Source: an uncultured Prevotellaceae bacterium (GTDB lineage Bacteria; Bacteroidota; Bacteroidia; Bacteroidales; Bacteroidaceae). Taken from it: a DNA stretch of 64,000 nt. The stretch spans positions 186,001 through 250,000 of the forward strand of contig OMXS01000001.1 of assembly GCA_900315095.1 (NCBI GenBank). The letters are read 5' to 3'. A program made the translations under genes and the position numbers. Positions within the stretch are counted from its first letter, which is position 1, and every line of letters starts with the position of its first letter. Positions 7,534 through 16,600 of this stretch are shown here, one piece after another. The notes under the pieces were generated by a model. It ran no database searches and was not told the DNA's origin. It was given only the letters and a program-made list of their open reading frames with translations.

Positions 7534-8625
7534 TCAGCACTCGCTTTTGAGCCGCTCACGGCATTGCTCCAGGATGGTGGTGAGGTCGCTTATGGTCTCT
7601 GCCCTCAGCATTGCTATGCGTGTCTGACGGAAGTCGGGGATACCCTTGAATATGGGTGACGCTGCAAGATGACGACGTGTATGGAGAATAGCACGCAGTT
7701 CGTTGCGTGGGTCATCATCACCTCGCTCCTTACGGATATGTTCCATATTGATGTGTAGTTGCTCCAGAAGGATGTCAATCTTGTCGTCGAGGGTGAGAGG
7801 GGGTGTATGGTAGGTGTTGGGTGATTGGTGATGGGTGGTGGTTTCCCCGATGGGTAGTTGTCCTTCCTCACTCTTCGCTCCTTCTTCCTCAAAATAATCA
7901 TTTATTTCCTTGAAAATCCAAGGGCGACCGAAGGTTGCCCGGCCTATCATAACCGCATCCACACCATAGCGGTTGAAGGCATTGAGAGCCTCCTCGGGCG
8001 ATGTGATGTCTCCGTTGCCGATGATGGGGATATGAATGCGCGGGTTGTTCTTTACCTCTCCTATGAGAGTCCAGTCGGCATCGCCTGTGTACATCTGTGA
8101 GCGGGTACGCCCGTGTATTGTCAGCGCTTGTATGCCGCAGTCCTGCAGCTGTTCTGCGAGCGTGGTTATTATGAGTTGCTGGCTGTTCCATCCCAGTCGT
8201 GTCTTCACCGTTACAGGAGTTTTGACCGCCTTCACCACCTCGCGTGTGATGTCGAGCAATAAGGGTATGTTCTGCAACATTCCTGCACCAGCACCCTTGC
8301 CAGCCACTTTCTTCACAGGGCAGCCAAAGTTAATATCTATGACATCTGGATGCGCTTCTGCCTCAACAATCTTTGCCGCCTCAACCATCTGCGGCACGTC
8401 GCGCCCGTAAATCTGAATGCCCACGGGCCGCTCAGCATCGTCGATGGTTAGTTTGCTCACCGTGCTCTTCACAGAACGCACAAGAGCCTCGGCAGAGACG
8501 AATTCGGTATAAACCATAGAGGCACCGAAACGTTTGCATAGACGGCGGAATCCGATGTCTGTCACGTCTTCCATCGGGGCGAGAAACAACGGTTTGTCTG
8601 GGAAAGATATGTTGCCAATATTCAT
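7534..8625 (-). CDS. dusB: tRNA-dihydrouridine synthase
   Basis: A 363-residue FMN enzyme that reduces uridines in the tRNA D-loop. The TIM-barrel motifs include LAPMEDVTDIGFRRLC, DINFGCPVKKV with the catalytic Cys, GNGDITSPEEA, and DAVMIGRATFGRPWIF; the overall order is DusB-like. At about residues 247-277 it carries an extra stretch including TTTHHQSPNTYHTPPLT, encoded by CACCC/CCAACACC words (7801-7842). That looks like an in-frame repeat expansion between barrel and helical domain. It is the last gene of a left-reading group with dprA, a thioesterase and a DUF2851 gene. Confidence 0.93.
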   Translation of the reverse strand: MNIGNISFPDKPLFLAPMEDVTDIGFRRLCKRFGASMVYTEFVSAEALVRSVKSTVSKLTIDDAERPVGIQIYGRDVPQMVEAAKIVEAEAHPDVIDINFGCPVKKVAGKGAGAGMLQNIPLLLDITREVVKAVKTPVTVKTRLGWNSQQLIITTLAEQLQDCGIQALTIHGRTRSQMYTGDADWTLIGEVKNNPRIHIPIIGNGDITSPEEALNAFNRYGVDAVMIGRATFGRPWIFKEINDYFEEEGAKSEEGQLPIGETTTHHQSPNTYHTPPLTLDDKIDILLEQLHINMEHIRKERGDDDPRNELRAILHTRRHLAASPIFKGIPDFRQTRIAMLRAETISDLTTILEQCRERLKSEC

Positions 8626-8652
8626 CGTTCGTATGTTATCAATTATCCATTA

Positions 8653-9777
8653 TTAGTTTCCCAGCAGATGATATGTGCCTCCTGCGAGCACTTTCACCAC
8701 CCCTTTTAGTTCCAACTCGAAGAGGATGGCGGTGAGACGGGCAACAGGGAGGTTCGATGTCACCGACAGCATGTTTATCTGCTGGTCGTTCTGCTTTTGC
8801 AAGGCACCAACAATCTGCATTTCCTCAGGCGAGAGTGAAGGGAACAGTTGCCGCTCGATGCCCTTTTGACGTGCTTCGTTCAACTGTGCGTCTGTAATCC
8901 AGCCCATTGCCTCAACAAAGTCTTGCGCCGATGTTATCAGCGCAGCACCGTTGTTGCGGATAAGGTTGTTGCATCCCTCGCTGTACTCGTCGCCCACTCT
9001 GCCGGGGAAAGCGAAGACATCGCGGTTATAATCGCGCGACAGACGTGCAGTTATCAGACCTCCTCCACGCGCAGCACTCTCCACGAGGATGCAGGCATCG
9101 CTCATGCCTGCCACAATGCGATTGCGGCGCACGAAGTTCACTTTGTCGGCGTTGGTTTGCGTGAAGAACTCCGTAAGCAGTCCTCCCTGCGAAATCATCT
9201 TTACAGCAGTTTCTCGATGACGCGGAGGATATATCTGGTCAAGGCCATGCGCCAGCACGCCCACCGTCTCGTAACCGTTTTCCAAGGCGGCACGATGGGC
9301 ATTGATGTCCACGCCGTATGCCAGTCCACTCACTATCAACAACTGCGGACAAAGTGATTTCAAGTCACGCACAAAGCGACTTATCACATCCTTACCGTAG
9401 GCCGTGCAATGGCGCGTCCCCACGATGTTTATCACTCGTTGCTGATTAAGGTCGGCATTGCCGCGATAGAACAGCATCAGCGGAGCATCGTCGCATTCAC
9501 GCAAACGGGCAGGGTAGTGCTCATCATTCATCGGCAACGGCTGTATGCCGTGTTTCTGGCAGAACTCCAACTCTGCCTCGGCACGTGCTTTGGCTTCATC
9601 TATATTTCGCAGTCCATTTACCAGTTTCTCCGATGCATCGGGGAATATATCCCTGATATTTGCATGATGCTCAATAATAGTTTGTGCGTTGCCCAACTCA
9701 CGATACATGAGTGTGAGCCCCGAAAGACTAAAATAGTTGATGCGCATCAGCGTCATCGCAGCTATAACCTCATTCAT
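8653..9777 (-). CDS. dprA: DNA-processing protein DprA
   Basis: A 374-residue protein with an N-terminal helix-hairpin/SAM-like region and a central Rossmann-like DprA domain (VGTRHCTAYGKDVI, SGLAYGVDINAHRAAL, VLAHGLDQIYPPRHR, EFFTQTNADKVNFVRRNRIVAGMSD). A C-terminal winged-helix segment (INMLSVTSNLPVARLTAILFELELKGVV) follows. DprA loads RecA on incoming single-stranded DNA during natural transformation; in other bacteria it also affects recombination. No other competence gene is in the window. Upstream lies a four-copy 9-bp CTAGA repeat (9795-9826). Confidence 0.95.
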   Translation of the reverse strand: MNEVIAAMTLMRINYFSLSGLTLMYRELGNAQTIIEHHANIRDIFPDASEKLVNGLRNIDEAKARAEAELEFCQKHGIQPLPMNDEHYPARLRECDDAPLMLFYRGNADLNQQRVINIVGTRHCTAYGKDVISRFVRDLKSLCPQLLIVSGLAYGVDINAHRAALENGYETVGVLAHGLDQIYPPRHRETAVKMISQGGLLTEFFTQTNADKVNFVRRNRIVAGMSDACILVESAARGGGLITARLSRDYNRDVFAFPGRVGDEYSEGCNNLIRNNGAALITSAQDFVEAMGWITDAQLNEARQKGIERQLFPSLSPEEMQIVGALQKQNDQQINMLSVTSNLPVARLTAILFELELKGVVKVLAGGTYHLLGN

Positions 9778-9794
9778 AATCTATAATTGTTTTT

Positions 9795-9826
9795 CTAGAT
9801 TTTCTAGACCATCTAGATTATCTAGG
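9795..9826. repeat. 9-bp tandem word repeat with CTAGA/CTAGG cores
   Basis: CTAGA, CTAGA, CTAGA and CTAGG occur at 9795, 9804, 9813 and 9822, exactly nine bases apart. They fill the 54-bp gap between the thioesterase and dprA genes. Confidence 0.7.
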
Positions 9827-9831
9827 CTTTT

Positions 9832-10236
9832 TCAAAGATAGTCTTTAAATGCCTCGTCATATTCAGGCGATTGCCCCAGTCTGCCATTTACAAGGCACAC
9901 CAGTTCTACCTTCGCCCTGAGACTTATCTTGTTGTCTTCAGCACGCAGGATGTCTTGATGGAACACATATTTAATGCCCTCCTTGGTGATGTGCAATCGT
10001 GAGATAAACTCATCATCGGTGCGCAGCGGCACCTTATATTGCAATGTCATGCGCGCCACAACGGCATCAATACCTCTGTTATGCATCTCTGCGAAACTTA
10101 GTCCACAGTGTTTCAAGAACAGGTGACGCGTGTGCTCAAGGTAATGCAGATAGTTGGCATTGTTCACTATGCCCTCGATGTCACACTCATAGTCGCGCAC
10201 CTCCATGCGTGTTTCAAATATTTTCTCGTTAGCCAT
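9832..10236 (-). CDS. acyl-CoA thioesterase, 4-hydroxybenzoyl-CoA thioesterase fold
   Basis: A 134-residue single hot-dog-fold protein. The motif RDYECDIEGIVNNANYLHYLEHTRH is the 4HBT signature, with the Asp near the N-terminus as the likely catalytic residue. It would hydrolyse a thioester of CoA or acyl carrier protein; the substrate cannot be told from sequence. It starts four bases after the stop of the DUF2851 gene, so the two are translationally close and co-transcribed. Confidence 0.9.
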   Translation of the reverse strand: MANEKIFETRMEVRDYECDIEGIVNNANYLHYLEHTRHLFLKHCGLSFAEMHNRGIDAVVARMTLQYKVPLRTDDEFISRLHITKEGIKYVFHQDILRAEDNKISLRAKVELVCLVNGRLGQSPEYDEAFKDYL

Positions 10237-10239
10237 ATA

Positions 10240-11535
10240 CTATTGTTTCTTCATATATTCATAGCCTATCCTGCACCTAAGGCACTCCTTGCGGTCGCAA
10301 TACTCCTTTTTAAGTTGTATCAGCGCCTGACTGTCGCCTGCATTCTGCACGTCAATGCCACACTCGTGCCACATTCGTGTTATGTAGTTGTTCTCTGCCT
10401 TCAGTTCTTCGAGCATGTCAAAAGCTCTGTCGCAGTAGGCATCTTTCTGCTTATGACGTCCGTAAGCAAAGAGAACGGGGATGGCGGTGTTTATTATAAT
10501 AAGGTTGATGGATGCTTGCGAGAGTGCTTTCTCGGTTTTGCAACTGGTGCTTCCGAAGGTGTAATGCGTCTCCCAGTATGGTGTGACATGTGTTTGCAGC
10601 ATCTTCTGCAGGTCCTTTGTTGTCTCGCACTCGAGTAGACGGCTAAGTTCGGTGCGGTGTTCAACGTATAGTGTGACAAGCTGAGATAGACGAATGTGCG
10701 GGAAGTTCTGTGGTCTGAGACGCAGGAATCTCCACATATTGACGTCCATAGGCTGCAACTGGAACTTATGCGACAGGTAGAGATATTCGTTGCGGAGTTT
10801 GGTGAAATAGCCTTCTGTCATCGCTTCTTCCTGATAATGCTCAGGAATTGCCGATGGTTCTAGAAGTCCTGCCTGTCCGAAGAAGAACGCCTCCACTTGG
10901 AAAGGGTCGTCGCGATGATGTCCCACCTGCGAGAGAGGGATGTGTTTTGCCCACGTTTCAAAGGCTTCTCCATTCACACCAAAGCCGAAATTACGGGCAA
11001 GAGTCATGAAATAGGCTGCCTCCCACGAGCCTTCTGCTTGCTCCAGACGTTTTGCTATGGCCTGCGTCTTCTGCTCCAGACGCTCGGTCTGCAGCGCGCT
11101 CATCCAACTGTGTATTTGCAGTCGGGAGAGTTGCGGCACTATCTTGTAGCATCGCGGGTACTTGTCTTCACGAAGCAATTCCTCGTAGTGTTCCCTGACA
11201 TAAGGTGGAACGCTGAGTTGCATCTGTGGGATTGTGTTGCCCGCCTGTGTGGTTACGTCTCCATTGATTACCTCAGCCACGTGAAGCACCACGTTGTTGT
11301 ATGCTGCATCCTTGTCGTGTCCATGCAAAAACCAGTCGGAAGAACGGTCGTGAATCTCCACATTACCCACCCACAACGTGCCGTCTATCTTCACCTTGGC
11401 ATTGAAGAAGTCGGGACCTGCATTATGATTGTGCAGCCCCGGGTCAATCACCTCCACGCTTTTCCCGTCGGTGGTGACCAGTTCTTTCAACGGAAACATC
11501 TTGTGTTTCCAACAATAGTGCAGCAGCAACTCCAT
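10240..11535 (-). CDS. DUF2851 family protein
   Basis: A 431-residue protein recognised as the Bacteroidetes DUF2851 family from its start (MELLLHYCWKHKMFPLKELVTTDGKSVEVIDPGLHN), HNAGPDFFNAKVKIDGTLWVGNVEIHDRSSDW, and a C-terminal cysteine group CDRKECLRCRIGYEYM. The DGxxWxGNVEIHxxxSDW stretch is reminiscent of a nuclease-like core, but no function has been established and none is claimed. It is first in a left-reading group with a thioesterase, dprA and dus. A -7 box is at 11562-11569. Confidence 0.88.
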   Translation of the reverse strand: MELLLHYCWKHKMFPLKELVTTDGKSVEVIDPGLHNHNAGPDFFNAKVKIDGTLWVGNVEIHDRSSDWFLHGHDKDAAYNNVVLHVAEVINGDVTTQAGNTIPQMQLSVPPYVREHYEELLREDKYPRCYKIVPQLSRLQIHSWMSALQTERLEQKTQAIAKRLEQAEGSWEAAYFMTLARNFGFGVNGEAFETWAKHIPLSQVGHHRDDPFQVEAFFFGQAGLLEPSAIPEHYQEEAMTEGYFTKLRNEYLYLSHKFQLQPMDVNMWRFLRLRPQNFPHIRLSQLVTLYVEHRTELSRLLECETTKDLQKMLQTHVTPYWETHYTFGSTSCKTEKALSQASINLIIINTAIPVLFAYGRHKQKDAYCDRAFDMLEELKAENNYITRMWHECGIDVQNAGDSQALIQLKKEYCDRKECLRCRIGYEYMKKQ

Positions 11536-11561
11536 CGTATTATCATGCTATTAGGATGTGA

Positions 11562-11569
11562 CAAAGGTA
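11562..11569 (-). promoter_or_regulatory. putative -7 box for the DUF2851-thioesterase-dprA-dus group
   Basis: TACCTTTG on the minus strand lies 27 bases upstream of the DUF2851 ATG. The nearest TTTG is 24 bases upstream, which is longer than usual. The following gap up to 11790 is AT-rich, with no gene visible. Confidence 0.4.
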
Positions 11570-11790
11570 CAAATATTTATTATAATTACCAAGCAAATAA
11601 AATAGGGATTATATACTATTTTACCCCATCGGGCTGAAAGTCCGCTAATAACACAAAGGTGAACAAGAAATGTGAATAAAGCAAACAGATAACAACTGTA
11701 ATTAAAAATAAATATTTACTGCATCAACCAGCATTATAAATAAGACCGTAGGAGGTCAACTGAAATCAATAAAAAAAACACCAAAAATAT

Positions 11791-11926
11791 TACCGGCAAT
11801 TGGTAATGTTGTTACCGATGGCTGGTAGGGTTGTTACCACTATCTGGTAAGGAGACTACCGATGGCTGGTAGGGAGGCTACCAGTGGCTGGTAAGAGGAT
11901 TACCAAAAATTGACGACGAGTTTGGT
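11791..11926. repeat. 22-bp tandem array B of TACC-N7-GGTA dyads
   Basis: TACC starts at 11791, 11813, 11835, 11857, 11879 and 11901: six times at exactly 22 bp. In the first five units GGTA follows after seven bases, making 15-bp dyads such as TACCGATGGCTGGTA (twice identical) and TACCAGTGGCTGGTA. In the last unit GGTA is displaced to 11923-11926. The array starts 256 bases upstream of the DUF2851 gene and ends 36 bases past the last gene of the RHS locus. Confidence 0.85.
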
Positions 11927-11961
11927 AAAATTTGGAGCATCGACATCTCTGAACTTCCGTT

Positions 11962-12618
11962 TTATGAAGTCCCCAAAACATAAGCTTTCATTTTTGTTGC
12001 AAAATCAATATATTGCGATGAAACCAATTTTTCAGTACTTAATACTTCTTTCCCATTATTCTCTTGATATGACAGATTAATACCATCATCCATTATTGAA
12101 TATTTATCAATGATGATATCCAACAATTCCACTGAATGCTTTTTTTCACCTGCCACAAAATATAATACTGGCAATAATCTTTCTTCAATTCTAAAAACCT
12201 TAGGCAACAATCCGTTTTCGTAATCAAGGAGTAGTGATTTAATTTCAGAATACCTATTAAGAATAGGGAAAACATATTGTTCGGCAGTCTTAAGAATATC
12301 ATCCAAAACTAGCGGTGTATTTGTCCTCTCGTCAATCACATCTACACTCCATTCTTTAAATTTCTTATCAGCAAGTAAGTATCCAGTATTTCCTCCAATT
12401 TGCGGTACTTGGAAATCCCCTATTTCCTTGATAATCATTTCTACTTTTGGAAAATCTATAAAGAAATTCAAATAGCATGTCCCTTTCGTTGTATATCCAA
12501 AAGAAAGGGATAACTTGGCATCATTAGCATATTTGGAAAAGCGGGCAAATCTGTCTTTAGAATACCCATTCCGCATCATTTTCTCTTGGAAAAAAGTATT
12601 GTTTTCTATCTTTTTCAT
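11962..12618 (-). CDS. hypothetical protein at the end of the RHS locus
   Basis: Not recognised. Using the MKKIENNTFFQEKMMRNGYS start it has 218 residues (an in-frame ATG at 12645 would add nine). No signal peptide or membrane segment is seen. It is rich in Lys, Glu, Tyr and Ile, with alternating strand-like segments (LSLSFGYTTKGTCYLNFFIDF) and a helical C-terminal half. It has its own putative promoter (12693-12700). It lies downstream of an RHS toxin gene, in the same direction, and is more AT-rich than the neighbouring housekeeping genes. It may be an immunity protein or cargo of the polymorphic-toxin locus, but no motif proves it. Confidence 0.75.
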   Translation of the reverse strand: MKKIENNTFFQEKMMRNGYSKDRFARFSKYANDAKLSLSFGYTTKGTCYLNFFIDFPKVEMIIKEIGDFQVPQIGGNTGYLLADKKFKEWSVDVIDERTNTPLVLDDILKTAEQYVFPILNRYSEIKSLLLDYENGLLPKVFRIEERLLPVLYFVAGEKKHSVELLDIIIDKYSIMDDGINLSYQENNGKEVLSTEKLVSSQYIDFATKMKAYVLGTS

Positions 12619-12692
12619 ATTAATAATAATGTATAACTGTTGCACGGAAATTTCCCATATATAGCTTATGCATAGGCACTATATTCAGGATG

Positions 12693-12723
12693 CAAAGGTA
12701 ATGTTTTCTTGTCTATAATCCAA
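12693..12723 (-). promoter_or_regulatory. putative promoter of the 11962-12618 gene
   Basis: On the minus strand TACCTTTG (12693-12700) is preceded, about 20 bases upstream, by CTTG instead of TTTG. It overlaps the end of the small membrane-protein gene and would let the last gene of the locus be transcribed on its own. Confidence 0.35.
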
Positions 12724-12919
12724 GTATCTTATGCCCCCATAAGAGGAAAAAGAGTATCAGGACGAAGGCGAAACTTCCGAGATACACCCACAAAGCCTTG
12801 CGCTGCTCCTTCTTTGATTGCCTGCGGAACTTCTTTTCGTTCTTGTCGGTACCAACAAGACCTACCATGGCGAACATACATACAGATGCAAGTACTATTA
12901 TCACCCAACCAATTGGCAC
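12713..12919 (-). CDS. small two-helix membrane protein
   Basis: A 68-residue protein starting at GTG. It has a hydrophobic helix (GWVIIVLASVCMFAMVGLVG), a basic linker (KNEKKFRRQSKKEQRK), and a second hydrophobic helix (LWVYLGSFAFVLILFFLLW). This hairpin pattern is typical of a real small membrane protein and not of a shadow frame. The start codon is weak, and no ATG lies in frame between it and the preceding stop. It is 39 bases downstream of the candidate immunity gene in the same direction. Function unknown; a membrane-located partner of the toxin locus is possible. Confidence 0.55.
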   Translation of the reverse strand: MPIGWVIIVLASVCMFAMVGLVGTDKNEKKFRRQSKKEQRKALWVYLGSFAFVLILFFLLWGHKILGL

Positions 12920-12958
12920 AACATTCCATCGCCCAATATAGTATCCCCACCAACATTT

Positions 12959-13669
12959 TCAGAAACGAGGGAGATATTCTTCATCAACTTTGAAAGTCCG
13001 CTTTTCTTCTACCCATTTCTTAATATTCTCATAATAAGAGGTGTACGCCCTTAATCCTTCTGTATCATCTTCTGTCAACTCATCATACTTTTCAAGGATT
13101 CGTTTCTGCTTTTCTTCTTCAATCTTTAGTCGCTCTTCTATATAACTGAATGCCTTTTCAAATTCCCTATTTAAATAATATGCAAATGGAACATAATACC
13201 AAAGGTCAGTTACATTCAGTACATTGTAGAATTTCAGTCTTATCGGACAAGTATAAATGGATTTCTGGGTGTTAAACATGTCGAATACCTGCTTGACTTT
13301 TTCTTTATACAACTTGTCAAACTCTGCAATGTTTTCTTCCATAGGTCGATCCCCTATAAATTCAACCTGCATCAGATACTCGTCTTCCAAAACATTAATA
13401 TAGGCTGGACTTACTTTCGTGTTTCTTAAATCAACATTACCACCTGTGACTTCATAAATAATCTCATTTAGAGAATTAGAAATCACGGTAACAAAGGTTC
13501 TAAGATAAAAGTAGCGAGCACGGGAACAGGTTGCTTCTGCGAATCCTATACAATGCTTAACATCGTCGTTGACGGCTCGAATATAAGAATAATCTTTCGC
13601 ATAATACTTGAATCCCAAAGGATAAAGATATCCTTTCAGGGCTTTCTCTGTTTCTCTTCTGAATGTCAT
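12959..13669 (-). CDS. hypothetical protein directly after the RHS toxin gene, immunity candidate
   Basis: A 236-residue protein starting MTFRRETEKALKGYLYPLGF, 13 bases after the stop of the giant RHS gene. The longer frame upstream would overlap the RHS end and is not needed. No signal peptide or membrane segment is seen. The N-terminal half is mixed alpha/beta (YFYLRTFVTVISNSLNEIIYEV). The C-terminal half is helical and charged, with a coiled-coil-like run (YIEERLKIEEEKQKRILEKYDEL). In polymorphic toxin systems the gene just 3' of the toxin normally encodes the immunity protein. That position is the whole argument here; I do not recognise the family. Confidence 0.8.
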   Translation of the reverse strand: MTFRRETEKALKGYLYPLGFKYYAKDYSYIRAVNDDVKHCIGFAEATCSRARYFYLRTFVTVISNSLNEIIYEVTGGNVDLRNTKVSPAYINVLEDEYLMQVEFIGDRPMEENIAEFDKLYKEKVKQVFDMFNTQKSIYTCPIRLKFYNVLNVTDLWYYVPFAYYLNREFEKAFSYIEERLKIEEEKQKRILEKYDELTEDDTEGLRAYTSYYENIKKWVEEKRTFKVDEEYLPRF

Positions 13670-13682
13670 AATTATATATACT

Positions 13683-16600
13683 TTATTTTTGGAACCAATA
13701 CATATCAAACGACCAATCTGCAATGTTGCGTGGTACGCCCCTGGGATACAATTTGTTTGCAGCAGCACCGTAAGGAACAATCTTTACATTCCTTCCTTGC
13801 AACAATGCTGGAATTGTTGTCTTTTGATTTAACGTAAGTCTCGGGTTGGCACCAGATTTCACTTCCACAATATGTAGCACTCCATCTTTATCTATATAAG
13901 ACCAATCTGCACGGTACGTTGTTCCGTTGATTTTGTAATACACTTCTTTGACAAAGTTTAATTCACCTTTGGCAGTTCTAATATCCTGAACCACAAGCCT
14001 TTGTCCAAACTCACCCCTTTCAAATGAAGTCATACCTTTCCATACATCATCCTCAGGGAGCCGTCCATGTTCAATATGTAAACTCTCGTTTGATGTATCT
14101 TGGTAAAGTCTTCGTAATGTAGGGTTTCCGTTATTTTTCGTCTCAAGGGTAATAGTTTCAGGAGAGTCTGGAAGATTTAACTCAGCAACAACTGCAGGTG
14201 TGGAAACAATCTTTTTCCCTGTCCAGAAATTACCTCCATAAGAAACTGCCTGACACCCTTGTATACATCCGCACGTCATGGCTGTAATGACACCGCTTGC
14301 CATAATATCTCTAAGAGATGGCATGGATGTCCCAAACGCGAGATGGTTTCCATAACCCTCAACTGCTGCACCTACGGTTCCAATGGCAAAGCCAGACACA
14401 GCACCGCCAATGAAACCTCCTCCGGCAAATGGTGCCAGCCACATTCCAACAGCAGCGCTTGCAACTCCGGCTACTGCGCCAATGCCTGTAGCCATAAGAA
14501 AATCTCCTGCGTCGTGGATGTTACCGTTATATGCCTGAATCCCGACATTAATTGCAGCGCCAACTAATGCTGCTGCCACAAACCATGCTATCTCCCCGCT
14601 AGGATCAGTGTATTTCAACGGGTTGTTCAGGCAGTAACTGTAGCGGTTGAAACTCTGCGAGAAGTCGGGCATCTGAATGTAATTGTCAGGACTGAAGAAG
14701 CGACCGAGCATGGAGTCGTAAAGCCTGCCGTTCATGTTGATGATGCCGAACTCTGGCAACATCTCGTGACCGGTGTAGCCACGATGCAGCCCGATGGAGT
14801 CTATTGTCACTGTCTGATTGCCCCATGCATCGTATGACGCAGAAAAGACCTTCGTTCCCTTGTCATTGACAACAGTGAGGATGCTCCCGAGGTTGTCGGT
14901 GAAAGCGAGATATGGCTTGAACATGCCATTCTCCTTAATTATAATGGTGTTGCCGTCAAGATAGTAGAACTCACGAGTGTTACCGTCCTCGGTAATCTTC
15001 TCGTAATCGCCCGCATATATGGTAGTTCTTGACAAGTCGCCGTTGGTTGTAAGCGACGAAATCCAGCGTTCCATGTCTGGACCATAGACGAAGTCCATAC
15101 TCTTGCCACTGCCCTCGTCCTCAATTGTTTGTATCTTACCAAAGTCGTTGAACTCCGTAATGAGTGTGCTTGACGGTATTTTGCCATGTGCATTGTCAAC
15201 AGACATCACGGCATGCGGCTTGAAGTCATTGCTATATGCGTAGTTACCTATGCCCGTCTTTGAGAGGATGTTGCCATTAGGTGCATAGGTAACGGCCATG
15301 GTTTCTTCCATCTCGTCAACTGTGGCGGTTACCGATGTGGCGGCGCATTCGCTTACCGACACGAGCCGGTCAAGACTGTCATAGCCGAAGACCTCCATAT
15401 CCATGTCCTTCCGCTTGCGGGCTAAAAGGTTGCCTGTCACGGGGTCGTAGTACTGTTCTTGCTTGTCAATATAGATTGTCGTGGGGTCAAAGTAGATTTT
15501 GTCAACCTTGCCCATAAGACCTATTCCTGCAGGCTTAATAACAGGCTTAATGATTTGCATAAGGCCAGCCTCCTTCTCGAACCCGTTGGCATCTTTCGTC
15601 CTTTTTACAAAGAGACTGTCGCTGAGGAATGTTGTCTTTGTGGAAAGTCCGTTATAGTCGCTCAACTTATAAATAGTCTTGCCGTCAGCACTTGTCTGCG
15701 TCTTGAAGCCGTAGTTGTCGTACTGATATGAAACTTCAAGCCCTCCGGGATAGGTAGTCTTTGCCAGACGGTTATTGTTATCGTATTCGTTGGAGAAGAT
15801 GTAGTTCCCATGTCCTGCGATGCTCCTTTTTTCTGTGAGCACACGTCCGTAACGGTCGTAAGTGTATTCCACGGAGTTGTCCCCCATAGTACTTCTCTTC
15901 AGCCGCAGCAACTCATTGCCAGACGTGCCGTAGGTGTTGACTATGGTGTTTTCCCCTATCTGCACTTCAGACAAACGCCCCAGGTCATCGTACGTGTTTG
16001 TCGTTACGATGCCTCTTGCATCTGTCTGTGCCAGCAATTTCCCGTCGGCAGCATATTCGTAGGTCGTGCTGCCTGCGTCGGGGTCGGTCAGTGAGGTCTG
16101 GTTGCCAGCCTCGTCGTATGCCATGCTCACTGCGGAGCCGTTAGTCGTGACACTTGCAGGCTTGCCGTTAGAGTTATATACATAACTCACTGTGTTGCCA
16201 GTTGGGTCGGTGGATTCCTTAATGTTGCCCCATGCATCATAGGTTTTTGTATAGTCGCGCCCTCCGACAGAGGTTGTCACCGTGCGGTTTCCGTAACTGT
16301 ATGTCGTTTCCTTCCCTGTGCTTAACCTGTCGCTGACGATGCGTCCGCGATTGTCGTATGTGCGGCTCTCCGTGATGTTCTGTTGCCCGTGAATTTTGTT
16401 TATCTCTGAAACGAGTCCTTTGTTGTTGTATGTTGTCTCTTTGGACACAAGTACGTTCTTTGGTCCAAAGGACTTTTGCTGTATTTCGTGTCCTGCGTTG
16501 TCATACCATGTCAGCACCCAGGGACTTCCTGTAACGGATTTCATGACGTAGTATTTCCTGCTGTAGTCCTCTCCCCATCCAGTCCTGATTTCTGTCTCCG

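Noticed and set aside
11791-11926. Reading the 22-bp array as a CRISPR
   Set aside because: Both the dyads and the bases between them are similar to each other, units are too short, and no cas gene is present.
12729-12956. Alternative minus-strand frame (75 codons, MLVGILYWAMECC...) overlapping the small membrane protein
   Set aside because: Although it starts at an ATG, the protein is Cys-rich and without structure-like pattern, while the GTG frame gives two clean membrane helices. I kept the latter.
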